Assembly: GCF_003672135.1 (NCBI RefSeq)
Contig: NC_039507.1
Location: 3,859,624 to 3,923,623 of the forward strand
DNA: 64,000 nucleotides
Direction: 5' to 3'
From: Ooceraea biroi
Taxonomy: Eukaryota; Arthropoda; Insecta; Hymenoptera; Formicidae
A program made the position numbers and the translations under genes. Of this stretch, positions 51,114-60,915 are shown one piece after another. The first letter of the stretch is position 1. Every line of letters begins with the position of its first letter. The notes under the pieces are model-generated. The model did no database searches. It had not been told where the DNA came from and saw nothing but the letters and a program-made list of their open reading frames with translations.

Positions 51114-51643
51114 CTAAAGAGAAAGAGAAACCAAGGAAAATTTGTATTTAAAATAATAAGAAAAAGAAATATCATATACTTAATCATATAGCAAAACAAT
51201 GAAATAACCAAAAACAATCGGCAGACTGATTAGAGATAAATAATCGAAGGAGCACATAAAATACAAGATTGGCACTAAAAAGAAGTGCCTCGTCATGTTA
51301 TCACCGTGGATCGTTCAATCCAAATTTAATACGTGCATTCATTACGTGCGCAGCACATTTGAAGCCAAGTAACAATATGATTCTGCATATTAAATCATTT
51401 GGCCAATGTCAGACAGATAACAAGCTTAATTGCGATTGTCACCTCGACCGCTGCGTTGTTCATCATCATCGCTGTTCGTTTTTACGGTAACAAGAACTCG
51501 AGCAGACGCCATCGCCAAAAATAAAGTATTATCTGATCGGACTGGAAGTGCCACTACCAAACGATGTGTGGTTTCATAAATGATACTTATGGGCCTAGAT
51601 TCAATGATGCTAGTTAGTATATTAACTAAAGCAAAATGACGTA

Positions 51644-51802
51644 TCATCTAACGATGAAGAGCAGGATTGCAACGATGGGCGTTGATATACTTAAGCCGAA
51701 GCTATTCGCGGACGCACAGTGCAGATAGTCTTTGTGATAATATATGGAAGGCGGATGCTCGTCCCCTGGCTTACACCATTCGCCTCGTGCTTTAAATTCC
51801 GC
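51644..51802 (-). CDS. LMLN: Leishmanolysin-like last exon, probable GPI-anchor signal
   Basis: After GATTCTTTAG the frame reads AEFKARGEWCKPGDEHPPSI, then YYHKDYLHCASANSFGLSI and a hydrophobic end STPIVAILLFIVR before TGA (51644-51646). Small residues (CASANS) followed by a spacer and a C-terminal hydrophobic run with no long cytoplasmic tail fit a GPI-anchor signal, as in GP63; this is inference. Phase 0 with the preceding exon. Confidence 0.82.
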   Translation of the reverse strand, partial: AEFKARGEWCKPGDEHPPSIYYHKDYLHCASANSFGLSISTPIVAILLFIVR

Positions 51803-54800
51803 CTAAAGAATCAAGCAAATTCGATCATTAGGCATCGTGTTATACCTGAGTGCATTAATATCGGTTGTGTATTCATAGCAAACCATGATTTATCTATGGC
51901 ATTCGCACCTGGCAAATATCTCGGCAGGGGGGACAGATCAGGGCACCCTTGTGCAGCCAACCGTTCTGCATGATTCTTATAATAATCTCCTGCCCAGCGT
52001 GGAAACAAGTGTAAGTATAGTTGCCGACCTGAAAAACGAGGGAAAATTGTCTCTTATATAATCGGCTCCATCATATTTAATAATTACGTTAGCCGCTACG
52101 TAACATCGCGATGTAACAAGCTTACCATAATGTGCAGTCTGCCGGTCCCGCACTTGTACAAGTAGCAACCGGAGCCCCAGTGTTGCCATTGTCGCGCCTG
52201 CTTGCAAGTCCTCTCCTCCCACATGTCGTTAGTATGGTCGAAACATCTCGAGTGAGGTCCGTACTTCTCCAACGCGAAATTCTTGTCCGGGTCTGAAAGA
52301 AGGATTCGCTGCAAGCGGGTTCCTGCGTACGTTTCTCCGTAACGTGCGCGAGATGTGTTGTGACTGTTTGTTACTTATTATTATATATTGCGTAACTTAC
52401 GTGGATTGTTCTCCTCGTAAAGACAGTGGGAACCTCTGACTACTATATTTCGTGCCCTCCATGTGAATTCTTGTATGTAAGGACAATAATCTGCCAGAGA
52501 TACCGAACCGCCGTAATATTGTTCCTCTCCGCTTGGTACGTGAGGAATCGAGTCGAAGTTCTGTAACGTGAGGACTCGTCAGCCGGGATTTTTCACTTAT
52601 ACGGGAATGTTCTCATGTCGATGTAACATCATTTACTTTACGGTTTAACGTAAGTCAAAGTCGCGCGTCTACACTTTGAAACGTTTTATTGTTTTAATAG
52701 AATAATTCATTACTTGACTACCAATAATTCCAATAATTCACGTTTCTTACTTGATATTTCTTAGGTAGCGGCTGCGGATGTTTCACCAGGTTACACAAGG
52801 CCACTGAACTCCGATCGTCCGTGCATTCGGTCTGCAACGGATCCTGTTTCACTTTGTTGCAAAACGGATGTATCGACTTGCCTCTGAAATGTTAAAAGAC
52901 ATTTTCGTATCATCGTTACGAGAGACACAGTTCTCGCACCTCTCTGAATATTTCAGCGCACTCACGAGAGCGGAGACGACTTGGAGGATATCCATTCCTT
53001 GCAGGATTTCATGGCGAAGTTGCATCCCAGATTTTTCCCCCATCCCAGCTCTTGCGCCATCGAGTAGTTGGCGCTATACCAACCGGTGTCCTCCATGAGA
53101 GCGAGCGTTATCCTCGAGTAAACTGGATTTTGTGTATGCGTCCCCGTCATAGCCTCGTTCTAAACAAACAGGAAAACCAATCTGTGATAAAGCGCACGCA
53201 AACGTTCCATCTAACGTCCTTATTGAACAATCTCGAACGAAGAAGATAGAAGGGTACAAACTTTGTACAACGAATACATTGTACTTTATGTGACATCAAG
53301 GCTAGTCTCATCCAATTTTAGCAATAGTAATGAATAGAAAGATCAATCCAAGTCAACGGATTTTACACAGTTCTCCATTTTATTTTGCACGAGACACGGA
53401 GCTTCTCATTTGCATCGTTTCGTCGTGGGAATCGCAGCGTTAAATCGAGCATTCAGTGTTACCCACCTCGAATACGCGCTTCTCCCAATGCGTGAGCGCC
53501 GTGCCGTCCTCGCCCTGGTCTTCCAATTCCGCGCCCTCGAGTTCCGGGCAATTAAAGTGCGCTTGGACCTCGGCGCGAACTCGAGGCGTGACTATCATTT
53601 GCATGGTCCTCTCCACGTAACCGCCGTGCACTTGCCAGCGAGGCCTGACCACGGTTTTGATCGTGTTCTCGCTCCACTGATGCGTTTGCAACCTGGTCGA
53701 AACGAGTTTCGAGTGTTATTAGCATACGTTGATTCGGTAGTCGCGAACTACCCCCTACCGCTACCCCGCACAATTATCTCACTCGTTACAACGTCGTATG
53801 TTACAGGAATTGGGCGTTGCGCGAGTCACCCCGCTGTATCTCTCGGAAGCGAATCAAATTCTGCACGAGCTACCGTTTGTTGCAATCAAGCAAACGATAA
53901 CGATAATAACAGAAGAAAATAAAATACAGTGATCTTCGCTATTTTAATTGGTCGCAAAACGGGAAGTCACAAGAGTTTTTCGTGTTTGGGGTCACGAATA
54001 CCGTAAATTTTACAACGATTTTCCATCCCGTTCATTTCTCGCTCTTGTCTTTCTCCCCTGCGGCATTTCATGCTGTTTTTTGCCTGTCCAAATTTATATG
54101 GACCCAATAGCGAAGGCTTTTTGCGACATGTTCGTCAGTGTTAAAATGTGCGTTGAATATTCTCGTGACTTTGCAGTGCCGGCAGATAAATATAATTGCA
54201 CTTCAATCTTTCTCTCTCGCCCCTCGTGCTCGTTCTCCTCCTCTCTCTTTCTCTCCTCCTCTCTCCGTCTATCTCCCGTATAAAGTGATTGATGTGATAC
54301 GTCGGCGAAACGCTGTTTTCGACAGCGAGCGGCCCCTCCTCTATCCTATTTCGACATGACGGATGAATTCGCGAATGGCCATTTTGCCGGGAACGCGCGC
54401 GCGATCACGAGGTGAAAAATATTATTACGCTTGAGCGTCAGCGCAAAATCGCTCGTCAGCGGATCTCATATGCATAAATTGTTGCGGAACGTGTTGTGCA
54501 GAAACAGTGTATAATAGGATGAAACGCGAGTAGAGAGATCGACTGTAATGTCGTTCATAAAAAAAGAGGAAAAAAGGAGAGACGTTGCAATCTCGTATTA
54601 AAAAACAATGATGGAGATTGAACTCTCTAGGAATTTTGTGTTTTCCTCATGAAAACGTTTTGATTATCTTACTACTAGAAAAACTTTTTTCCCGATTAAC
54701 TGGTTTTTTTGCAACGAGTTACACAAATGTATCAGATAATTTGTTCATTATTGGATTGCACGTTAATTTGATATCACGATTTAAGATCTGATCTAGTTTG

Positions 54801-55151
54801 CCAAACTGCGAATAATTAAATAATGCGGATTAAATAATGTTTCGCATTTATATAGAACGCGTAATTAGAAATGACAGAAATTGATGCAAATTAAATAACA
54901 TTAAAAATAGAGGCACTTAATAAAGCTGCTACCAACGGGGGTAATATTTTGTCAGGCAAAATTAATACTTCAATATTCGTGCGCTCGAAGACGAGCAGTC
55001 ATGAGCAGTCGCAAAGCTAATGGAGCCGTAAATTATTTATTACGAGGACAAAGACAGGCGCACCTGTATCATCTCACGAACGATTACGCGTAACGCCATC
55101 GCATCATCTTACAAGGTCTCTATCCTATCGAAATCTAAGATTACAAAGATG

Positions 55152-55186
<35 letters not shown>

Positions 55187-58100
55187 ACACACACTCTCTC
55201 TCCTTACCCGTGTGTGTTGCTGCGGATTAACGTAAACCTTAAACGTAAGAGGATCCGTAGAGATATTCAGACGTGGTAGGGTGAGAACGCGCGAGCTCAC
55301 GAGCAGATGGATGGCGAGAGATGCAAGGAAACGTTGGAATTTGTAACGGAGAACGCGCAGACTGTGAAGCGGAGCGAAAACGGGTGGAAAGGACGAACAG
55401 AACTAAAACGAGAAGCACAGCGGAGGGAAAGCAGGACAGAAGGAGAGGCAGGGAAGCGGGAGAGGCAAGGAAATTAAAAGGGACGAAGAGGCATAGCGTA
55501 CGGGAGGAGTATGAGTTACTATCTCCGATGAAAATCTCTGTCCCTCAATTAGAGTTCCGGAACGTCGTCGCCGAGGAAGAATCACTGAACTCGTCAAAAG
55601 TGCGCGAGAGTTCAAGGAGTTCCGCATATATTACCGAGTGGCTATACAATTCTTTAACGTTGTGCATGAGTGATGTTCTACGTTCAGCGGTAGGAAGAGA
55701 AAGAGAGAGGGGAGGTGGGGGCGGAATTTTTACCTTCGCCGTTACATGAAACGCAAATCAACGCAATAATTCACGAGGTCAGCCGAAGAAAGCAGACGTA
55801 TCTAGGAAAACGCGCTGAGAACATACTGGAAAATTATACGCCGGAGTGAACTTCAGGAAGAGGCTCATAGAGAACGCCAAAGTCATTCTCGAAATCTATT
55901 AGTGTGGAACGCGCCCCGTGGATCTGTTGCTGGAATCTCGCGACTCCAAGTGGAAAAGCGTCGATTTCGCTATCCAGCGGGGAGGCGCGGCCGAGACAGC
56001 GGACGGAAAAAAGAACGAAGGGTTGGAACGCGGGAGAACAGGTGGAAAGAGTAACTACGAGAGCGGCGAGAAGTAACAGACGAGAAATGTGAAAAGAGAA
56101 GGAAGGGCGCGTGAAGAAGGATCGCGCAGGGAGGAGCTAGCATCTGCCAACGCCGGAAGCCGGTTCGTTACGGCCCGTCGACTCGAATAGAACGGGATAC
56201 CAGGAATTTTCCAATTTTAAAGGCAGATACACTATCAAATACGGTCGATGGAAAGTAGAGAGATGGAGGATCAACGCGTTGGATGATGAATCGACGAACG
56301 AAACAAGACTCGTACTTTTCTCTTCGATGTGCGAAAACACCACTAATTTCATCAAGATTGATCATAACGAATGAATTGATCAAATTCAAAAGTCACAGGA
56401 CATAAAATTATATCTAAGAGATTCGTGTTAAAATCGAAAATAGACAGATTAACAAACATTAAAATGAAACAGATTGATCGACAAGGAATTCCTGTCTGAA
56501 TATCCGATGATACCTGTGCAACGGTTCTAGTTTCCATTCGAGAAACCCTTAATGTTAACTTTATGCTAACGGTTTGAGCTCTGAGGTCCGTTGGTAGAAA
56601 TCTACGTAGAGGGAATCGATCGCGGATACTCTGCGACATTTGGTATTCTAACTAGAGCGTCCGATATTCCGTGAATATGTAACTTCATCGTCTTTGCAAT
56701 CGAATTTTAGCTACATCCTTCCGCATTCTCGTCGAAGCTGGAATCTTTTTATGCTTACTTAATAATTTAATGGTCGAACAATTTTATCCATTCTGTTGTA
56801 TACTTTTCTTGTATTTCTTTAAAAGTCAGCACGGCGTAATAAAAAGGAATCTTAATATTAAAGCATGCAAGGCGGAACGTACTTTTCATTAAGGGGTGGT
56901 TTCCCAGTATCGCTTCTTCTGGGCGTTCTGGGCTCGCCATTCTCATCCCGGTAGAAAGCGTACAAGCTCACTGAAAATCCTAAGGCGTGCAGGATCTCGT
57001 GTTTAACGGTGCTGAGCAACGTTTCCAACTCTTGCGGTTTCGTGCTGATGCTTCCTGGGCATAGGTTGGCATGGCCAGCTATCGGTCTGGAAGCAATTTA
57101 GTTCGCTTCAGCAACCACGAAATTTCCTCCCGTCTTTATTTTAATTATAGCGATCCAAATTCGTATTAATTTTGTCATTAATATTTTCTTAGTAGCTGCT
57201 CAGAAGCCTTTCAGGATAAACTCGAAGCTTAAAAAAATAGATAACAATATTATAATTTGCTGTATTCTATGCACATGATATATTAGAAAAAAATAAATAT
57301 ATGAATACAAAATATAAATAGAAGTGCATTTACATAAACGACGAGGTGACAGGAATTCAGTGATATAGTATATGATATAATGCTTAACCGGAAAGTATAC
57401 ACAAACGGGAATGTGCATTTGCATACAACGATTGCAGCGTAATGTTTTTTTTTAAATACGCAGATCGATATTTAAAAACTATGTAACGGCGTGCGTGCGC
57501 GTTATGTAAAATACGTTTCTTCATACTCAAGTTTATATATGTATATATATGTGTATATGTGTGTGTATTTCAAGAATTTTTCCATAAGCAAGCGGCAGTG
57601 CGGCGCACGAATATCGTCGATCTATCACGATCAGACGTCGCGCGAATAATAAAATTCGCGCAACGCCATTTACATCGACCGTGGTACGACACGCGGAACG
57701 TATGTACCTGACAGACAAATTTAATCTACTCAATATGCGTTCACGTTTCGGCGAAGCCATAAAGTTAGACGTCAAATCAGAGCGCGCTTTGCTTCAGCAA
57801 TTTTGCGTCACCAGTTTGATCCGGTAAAATATTTTGCCGATCGCGTGAGTAATATCCCATATATTTAATTAATGTATGATATGCAACATATATGATACGT
57901 AATATCTCGTGTATTTAGTTAATGAATAATTTTATTGATGAATTCTCCACGCACTTATAAATAAATTGTATAATTTGCGTTCCCGTTAGCAAATATGATC
58001 GTGACAACTGTTTAGCGGTACATTAGAGTAGTTCCCGATAAAGATGAATTCGCGAAAACAGTACGATTCTTAGCGATAATTCGCTATATAAATAGAATAA

Positions 58101-60764
58101 AATATTTCGCTTTAATGAAAGTCATCAATTTTAGCGTTCGTTATCGTTAGATCGCTCGCCTCGTGCAAACAGTTCCTGTTATAAATCTTGTCAAATATTT
58201 AATCCGACATCCTCGTGAAATATATTCATGCCAGATGATATTTGCCTTCGTTTTACCTTTCATACAAATAGCTAGAATTGCGTATGCTTCAATCGTGGCA
58301 TGTAATTATTCAATGTATTATTAATTATATTTCCGAATGCCATGTATCGTCAAAATCGAAGTTAAGCATTTATATGTCACCGTCAAATAATGATAAAAAA
58401 CATATTTTTCATGTTATAACAGAGTATAATTTGGAATTTACAGGAAACATATTAAAAATTTCACGTTTATATGTTAACTAAATAAAATTACGTTAGTAAT
58501 TAGATCTATTACATATACCTAGTTTATTTTATACAATGGCGCTGTTGCAATTGAACAAGACTTACCGATCTAAGGCAGCTTCCTGTTGACAATGAGCAGC
58601 GTAAGCTACAGTTAAACCCTTGTGGCATCTCTCAGTCTGCATAGCAGATACGTAGAAGACAAAATCGGCACCGTCGATTCCCAGACCTGCTTTGCTTCCC
58701 TCAGCTGTCCCGCAATTGTGTCCCGTTGCGTTACACGTTCGACAGACCTGTACACATATACGCAGTTATTTTAGAGAAATTAAATATAATAATTCGCTCT
58801 CAATCTTGAGATAATAAATATTATTATTAATATTGATATTATTATTATTAATTTGCAGAAACAATCTATTGCACGTCTTTTTAAAAATTTTATAATGTAA
58901 AATGACACAGGCAAAGCTCTGTTCGTCGTAATGAGTGTCAGACGCACAGAGTGCTGTAAAGAAGATTTGCATCCTGCGAAGGACGAAGTATCCAGAAACA
59001 TTAACGTTGACGAACCGGAGTGGAATCGCATTACCGTCGAGACACCTCCTTCGGTGAGGAGATAAATAATTTTATGCTGTCAGTGTATGCCATCAAAGAC
59101 AAGGGCGATGATGCCCCCGCCCTAATAAGTTACCCGACACCAATCGCCTCTCAGGACCACTCATCAATTAGCGCCTCTCGTTTCCAGGCTACTGTCGTTA
59201 AAGTACCGTCCCCTTGGTGCGATTCCGGGCAATCGATCAAGATGGAACATCAATGAGCCGTTGTAGCTCTTATTTCGACGGACACGTGATCTCACTCGAC
59301 GGAAAACAGTCTGTATTTTCTGTGTAAGAACACAAGATTGTGCCATCTGTCACGATCACAGGTTTTCGTTTCTCATGAAAAAGAAAGGAATTCTTCAAGC
59401 TCGAATAGTGTCTCATTTACTATATATCGCGAGAGTAATAAATTTTTAATTATCAACCGGGAATAATCATACATGAATAATTATACATGAATAATCATAC
59501 ATAAATAGAGAAATTCAGTCGTGGTAATTTCAACTGATAACATAAATTTCACATACTAAATAATTATAGTATTATTATTTTAATTATATATCGTATTATG
59601 TTATTATATTATTTATTACATTATTATAATTAAAACATAGTCATTATATTACAATATTATCATCGCGTATCAAATTCTGATTATTATAAAATTAAGAAAG
59701 AAATATTAAATGAATTCTAATTCTTCTAATAGTGTTAATTACGGTTTTAGACCTCTACCTTAATAATGTTCATAATGATTAATTTCTCTGAAGACTATTC
59801 GAGATTTATTTAATTTGTATTGGGTGCAATAGATTATAATTTGATAAAAGACTAAATTCGACAAGGTAATATCTACAAATTAAATAATAACTTTATTAAT
59901 GCGTAAATTACACGTCATTTTATAGCATACTGTAATGCATATATAATAACACGTACAACAATATAGGACTCAAATACATATACTGTATAAATTTTCGCCT
60001 TTTAGAGAGAATAATTAATAGATGGATAATTACAATAGTTATTCGTATAAATAAATCATGAATCATGAAAATTTAATAATAATACTTCATTATTACATAC
60101 AAACTCTAATTAAAGATCAAAATTCAACATCACAAGATAAATATAAAAATTCAAGATTGCGTGCTGTAATAATTTACATAAAAATCTTTTTATGTAAATT
60201 GTTACAACAGGATAATTCGCATAGCAAGTAAAATATACCCAAATATTTAGTAATTATATAGTACTTTATAATTATATTACATATTTGCAAAAAAATAAAA
60301 TAATTCCGAAGATTGAGCATTTCGATTTCACATTTACTTTAACAAATCTTCCATCAATTTTCGCAAGAATCTAAACGGCATCTTTTTCTCATAATTTATC
60401 ACTTTTCAACGTTAAACTTTTCGTAAAATAACTGTTGTATAAAATTACTAAAATTAAATTTTAAGTCCTCATATAGTACATAGAATGTAATGCATGATTG
60501 CGAATTTTCAAGCACATCGTAGCAAACAAGTTACTGGTTTTACATGGCTTCTCAATACTCGAAATACGCCACGCGATCTACTCCTTTGACTGGCTTCGAT
60601 ATTTATTGCACGGTTTAACTCGGCTTAGAGAACTTATCGGGTAATTACTTACATCGAGATGGTCCTCCGGGACGACTACCTCGCCGCACATAGTAACAGG
60701 ACGGCAGGTATCTATGCAGTGTGTGTGGTGGTCCTTGACGAAAACTTGACTACTCTCGCATTTC
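51644..60764 (-). CDS. LMLN: Leishmanolysin-like (invadolysin) zinc metalloprotease, family M8; 5' end missing
   Basis: Gene-level entry. Exons in transcript order are 60764-60653, 58747-58566, 57086-56883, 53692-53467, 53159-52966, 52883-52751, 52560-52401, 52292-52126, 52028-51909 and 51802-51644. All splice phases agree and give 551 residues to a TGA. M8 metallopeptidases cleave proteins using zinc; the family is conserved from Leishmania GP63 to animal invadolysins, which are linked to cell division, migration and lipid droplets. Seen here are the zinc motif HEILH, the third zinc His in THWEKR, the Met-turn in NEAMTGTHTQ, many cysteines and a hydrophobic C-terminal tail. The first exon in the window starts inside a codon (phase 2), so signal peptide and propeptide exon(s) are missing. 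I did not find them between 60.8 and 64 kb. Confidence 0.93.
51909..52028 (-). CDS. LMLN: Leishmanolysin-like exon i
   Basis: It reads VGNYTYTCFHAGQEIIIRIM, then QNGWLHKGALICPPCRDICQ. The NGW-x-H-x-G-x-L-x-C-P-x-C-x-x-x-C block matches the family. The donor is CAG|GTGCGA. Without splicing, the frame would end six codons later (VRMP then TAG), a possible unanchored form. Confidence 0.9.
52126..52292 (-). CDS. LMLN: Leishmanolysin-like exon h
   Basis: It reads PDKNFALEKYGPHSRCFDHT, then WEERTCKQARQWQHWGSGCY and LYKCGTGRLHIM. The EKYGPHSxC and WGSGCYxxxC blocks match the C-terminal Cys-rich domain of the family. The acceptor is CCTTCTTTCAG and the donor ATG|GTAAGC. Confidence 0.94.
52401..52560 (-). 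CDS. LMLN: Leishmanolysin-like exon g
   Basis: It reads NFDSIPHVPSGEEQYYGGSV, then SLADYCPYIQEFTWRARNIV and VRGSHCLYEENNP. The YYGGSVxLADYCPxxQEFxW block is a hallmark of animal invadolysins. It enters in phase 0 and leaves in phase 1 (C|GTAAGT). Confidence 0.94.
52751..52883 (-). CDS. LMLN: Leishmanolysin-like exon f
   Basis: It reads SGKSIHPFCNKVKQDPLQTE, then CTDDRSSVALCNLVKHPQPL and PKKYQ. The C-T-x-D-x-R-x-x-x-A-x-C-N-L spacing fits the Cys-rich domain after the catalytic region. The acceptor is TAACATTTCAG and the donor CAA|GTAAGA. Confidence 0.92.
52966..53159 (-). CDS. LMLN: Leishmanolysin-like exon e, Met-turn
   Basis: It starts NEAMTGTHTQNPVYSRITLA, which contains the Met-turn methionine of metzincins, then LMEDTGWYSANYSMAQEL and GWGKNLGCNFAMKSCKEWI. 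These are strongly conserved leishmanolysin blocks, including a potential N-glycosylation site NYS. The donor is CTC TC|GTGAGT, phase 2. Confidence 0.95.
53467..53692 (-). CDS. LMLN: Leishmanolysin-like exon d, third zinc ligand
   Basis: It reads LQTHQWSENTIKTVVRPRWQ, then IVTPRVRAEVQAHFNCPELE and GTALTHWEKRVFE. The His in THWEKR (codon 53488-53490) matches the third zinc ligand of family M8, by analogy to the HW-x-x-R block of GP63. It enters completing a Lys codon and leaves in phase 0 at GAG|GTGGGT. Confidence 0.94.
53693..56882 (-). other. Leishmanolysin-like intron between exons c and d (3.2 kb)
   Basis: Contains the CT-rich microsatellite and a purine-rich, GC-rich stretch at 55.3-56.1 kb. 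The 142-codon frame there is dominated by Arg, Glu and Lys from the biased composition and looks non-coding. Confidence 0.75.
55152..55202 (+). repeat. (CT)n-rich microsatellite
   Basis: Mainly CT units with a CACACACA interruption, in the leishmanolysin-like intron between exons c and d. Confidence 0.9.
56883..57086 (-). CDS. LMLN: Leishmanolysin-like exon c, carries HExxH
   Basis: It begins RPIAGHANLCPGSI and continues to KHEILHALGFSVSLYAFYRD. HEILH (56987-57001) is the HExxH zinc-binding and catalytic motif: two His ligands and the catalytic Glu. The segment after it (DENGEPRTPRRSDTGK) is an insertion relative to trypanosomatid GP63, as known for animal members. The acceptor is TGCTTCCAG and the donor AAAA|GTACGT, phase 2. 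Confidence 0.94.
57087..58565 (-). other. Leishmanolysin-like intron between exons b and c
   Basis: AT-rich, with TATATG/TGTGTG simple sequence near 57535-57568. No gene seen. Confidence 0.8.
58566..58747 (-). CDS. LMLN: Leishmanolysin-like exon b
   Basis: It encodes VCRTCNATGHNCGTAEGSKA, then GIDGADFVFYVSAMQTERC and YAAHCQQEAALDR. The D-F-V-x-Y-V-S-A and YAAxCQQEAxLDR blocks are characteristic of leishmanolysins, just upstream of the zinc motif. It enters in phase 0 and leaves in phase 2 at CG|GTAAGT. Confidence 0.92.
58748..60652 (-). other. Leishmanolysin-like intron between exons a and b
   Basis: Very AT-rich from 59.4 kb. A perfect palindrome with 14-bp arms is at 60171-60200. No gene seen. 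Confidence 0.8.
60653..60764 (-). CDS. LMLN: Leishmanolysin-like exon a (first found in window)
   Basis: The translation includes KCESSQVFVKDHHTHCIDTC and MCGEVVVPEDHLD, matching the region before the catalytic domain (a C-x-E-V-V-V-P-E-x-H-L block is typical of the family). The acceptor is GTGTGCTTGCAG and the donor is GAT|GTAAGT in phase 0. The first base completes a codon from an upstream exon that I could not find. The acceptor lies at the edge of a local tandem duplication (60760-60915). Confidence 0.88.
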
Positions 60765-60915
60765 CTGCAAGCACACCGAAACGCCGGAAATTACTTGCGG
60801 AAATAAAGCTCGTCAGAATTAGATTGTGACATATCGGGTTTTCCGCAAGCATACCAAAACGCGGGAAATTACTTACGGAAATGTAAAGCTCATCGGAATT
60901 ATATTGTAAAATAGC
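60760..60915 (-). repeat. Tandem duplication (about 79 bp) covering a 3' splice site
   Basis: Copy 1 starts near 60761 and copy 2 near 60840. Shared blocks are GGAAATTACTT-CGGAAAT and AAAGCTC-TC-GAATTA-ATTGT. Copy 1 includes the acceptor (CAG) of leishmanolysin-like exon a; the matching bases of copy 2 read CGG on the - strand, so its AG is lost. Confidence 0.7.

Larger units (their letters stand above)
42296..51643. other. Region between the two convergent genes
   Basis: The first 600 bases are GC-rich (receptor 3'UTR or extended frame). From about 43.6 kb the DNA is strongly AT-rich with only short frames, two microsatellites and the MITE-like element at 49.5 kb. No gene recognised. Confidence 0.7.

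Noticed and set aside
55321..55749. 142-codon + frame
   Set aside because: Composition driven by GA-rich repeats (Arg, Glu, Lys, Gly runs) inside an intron of the metalloprotease gene.
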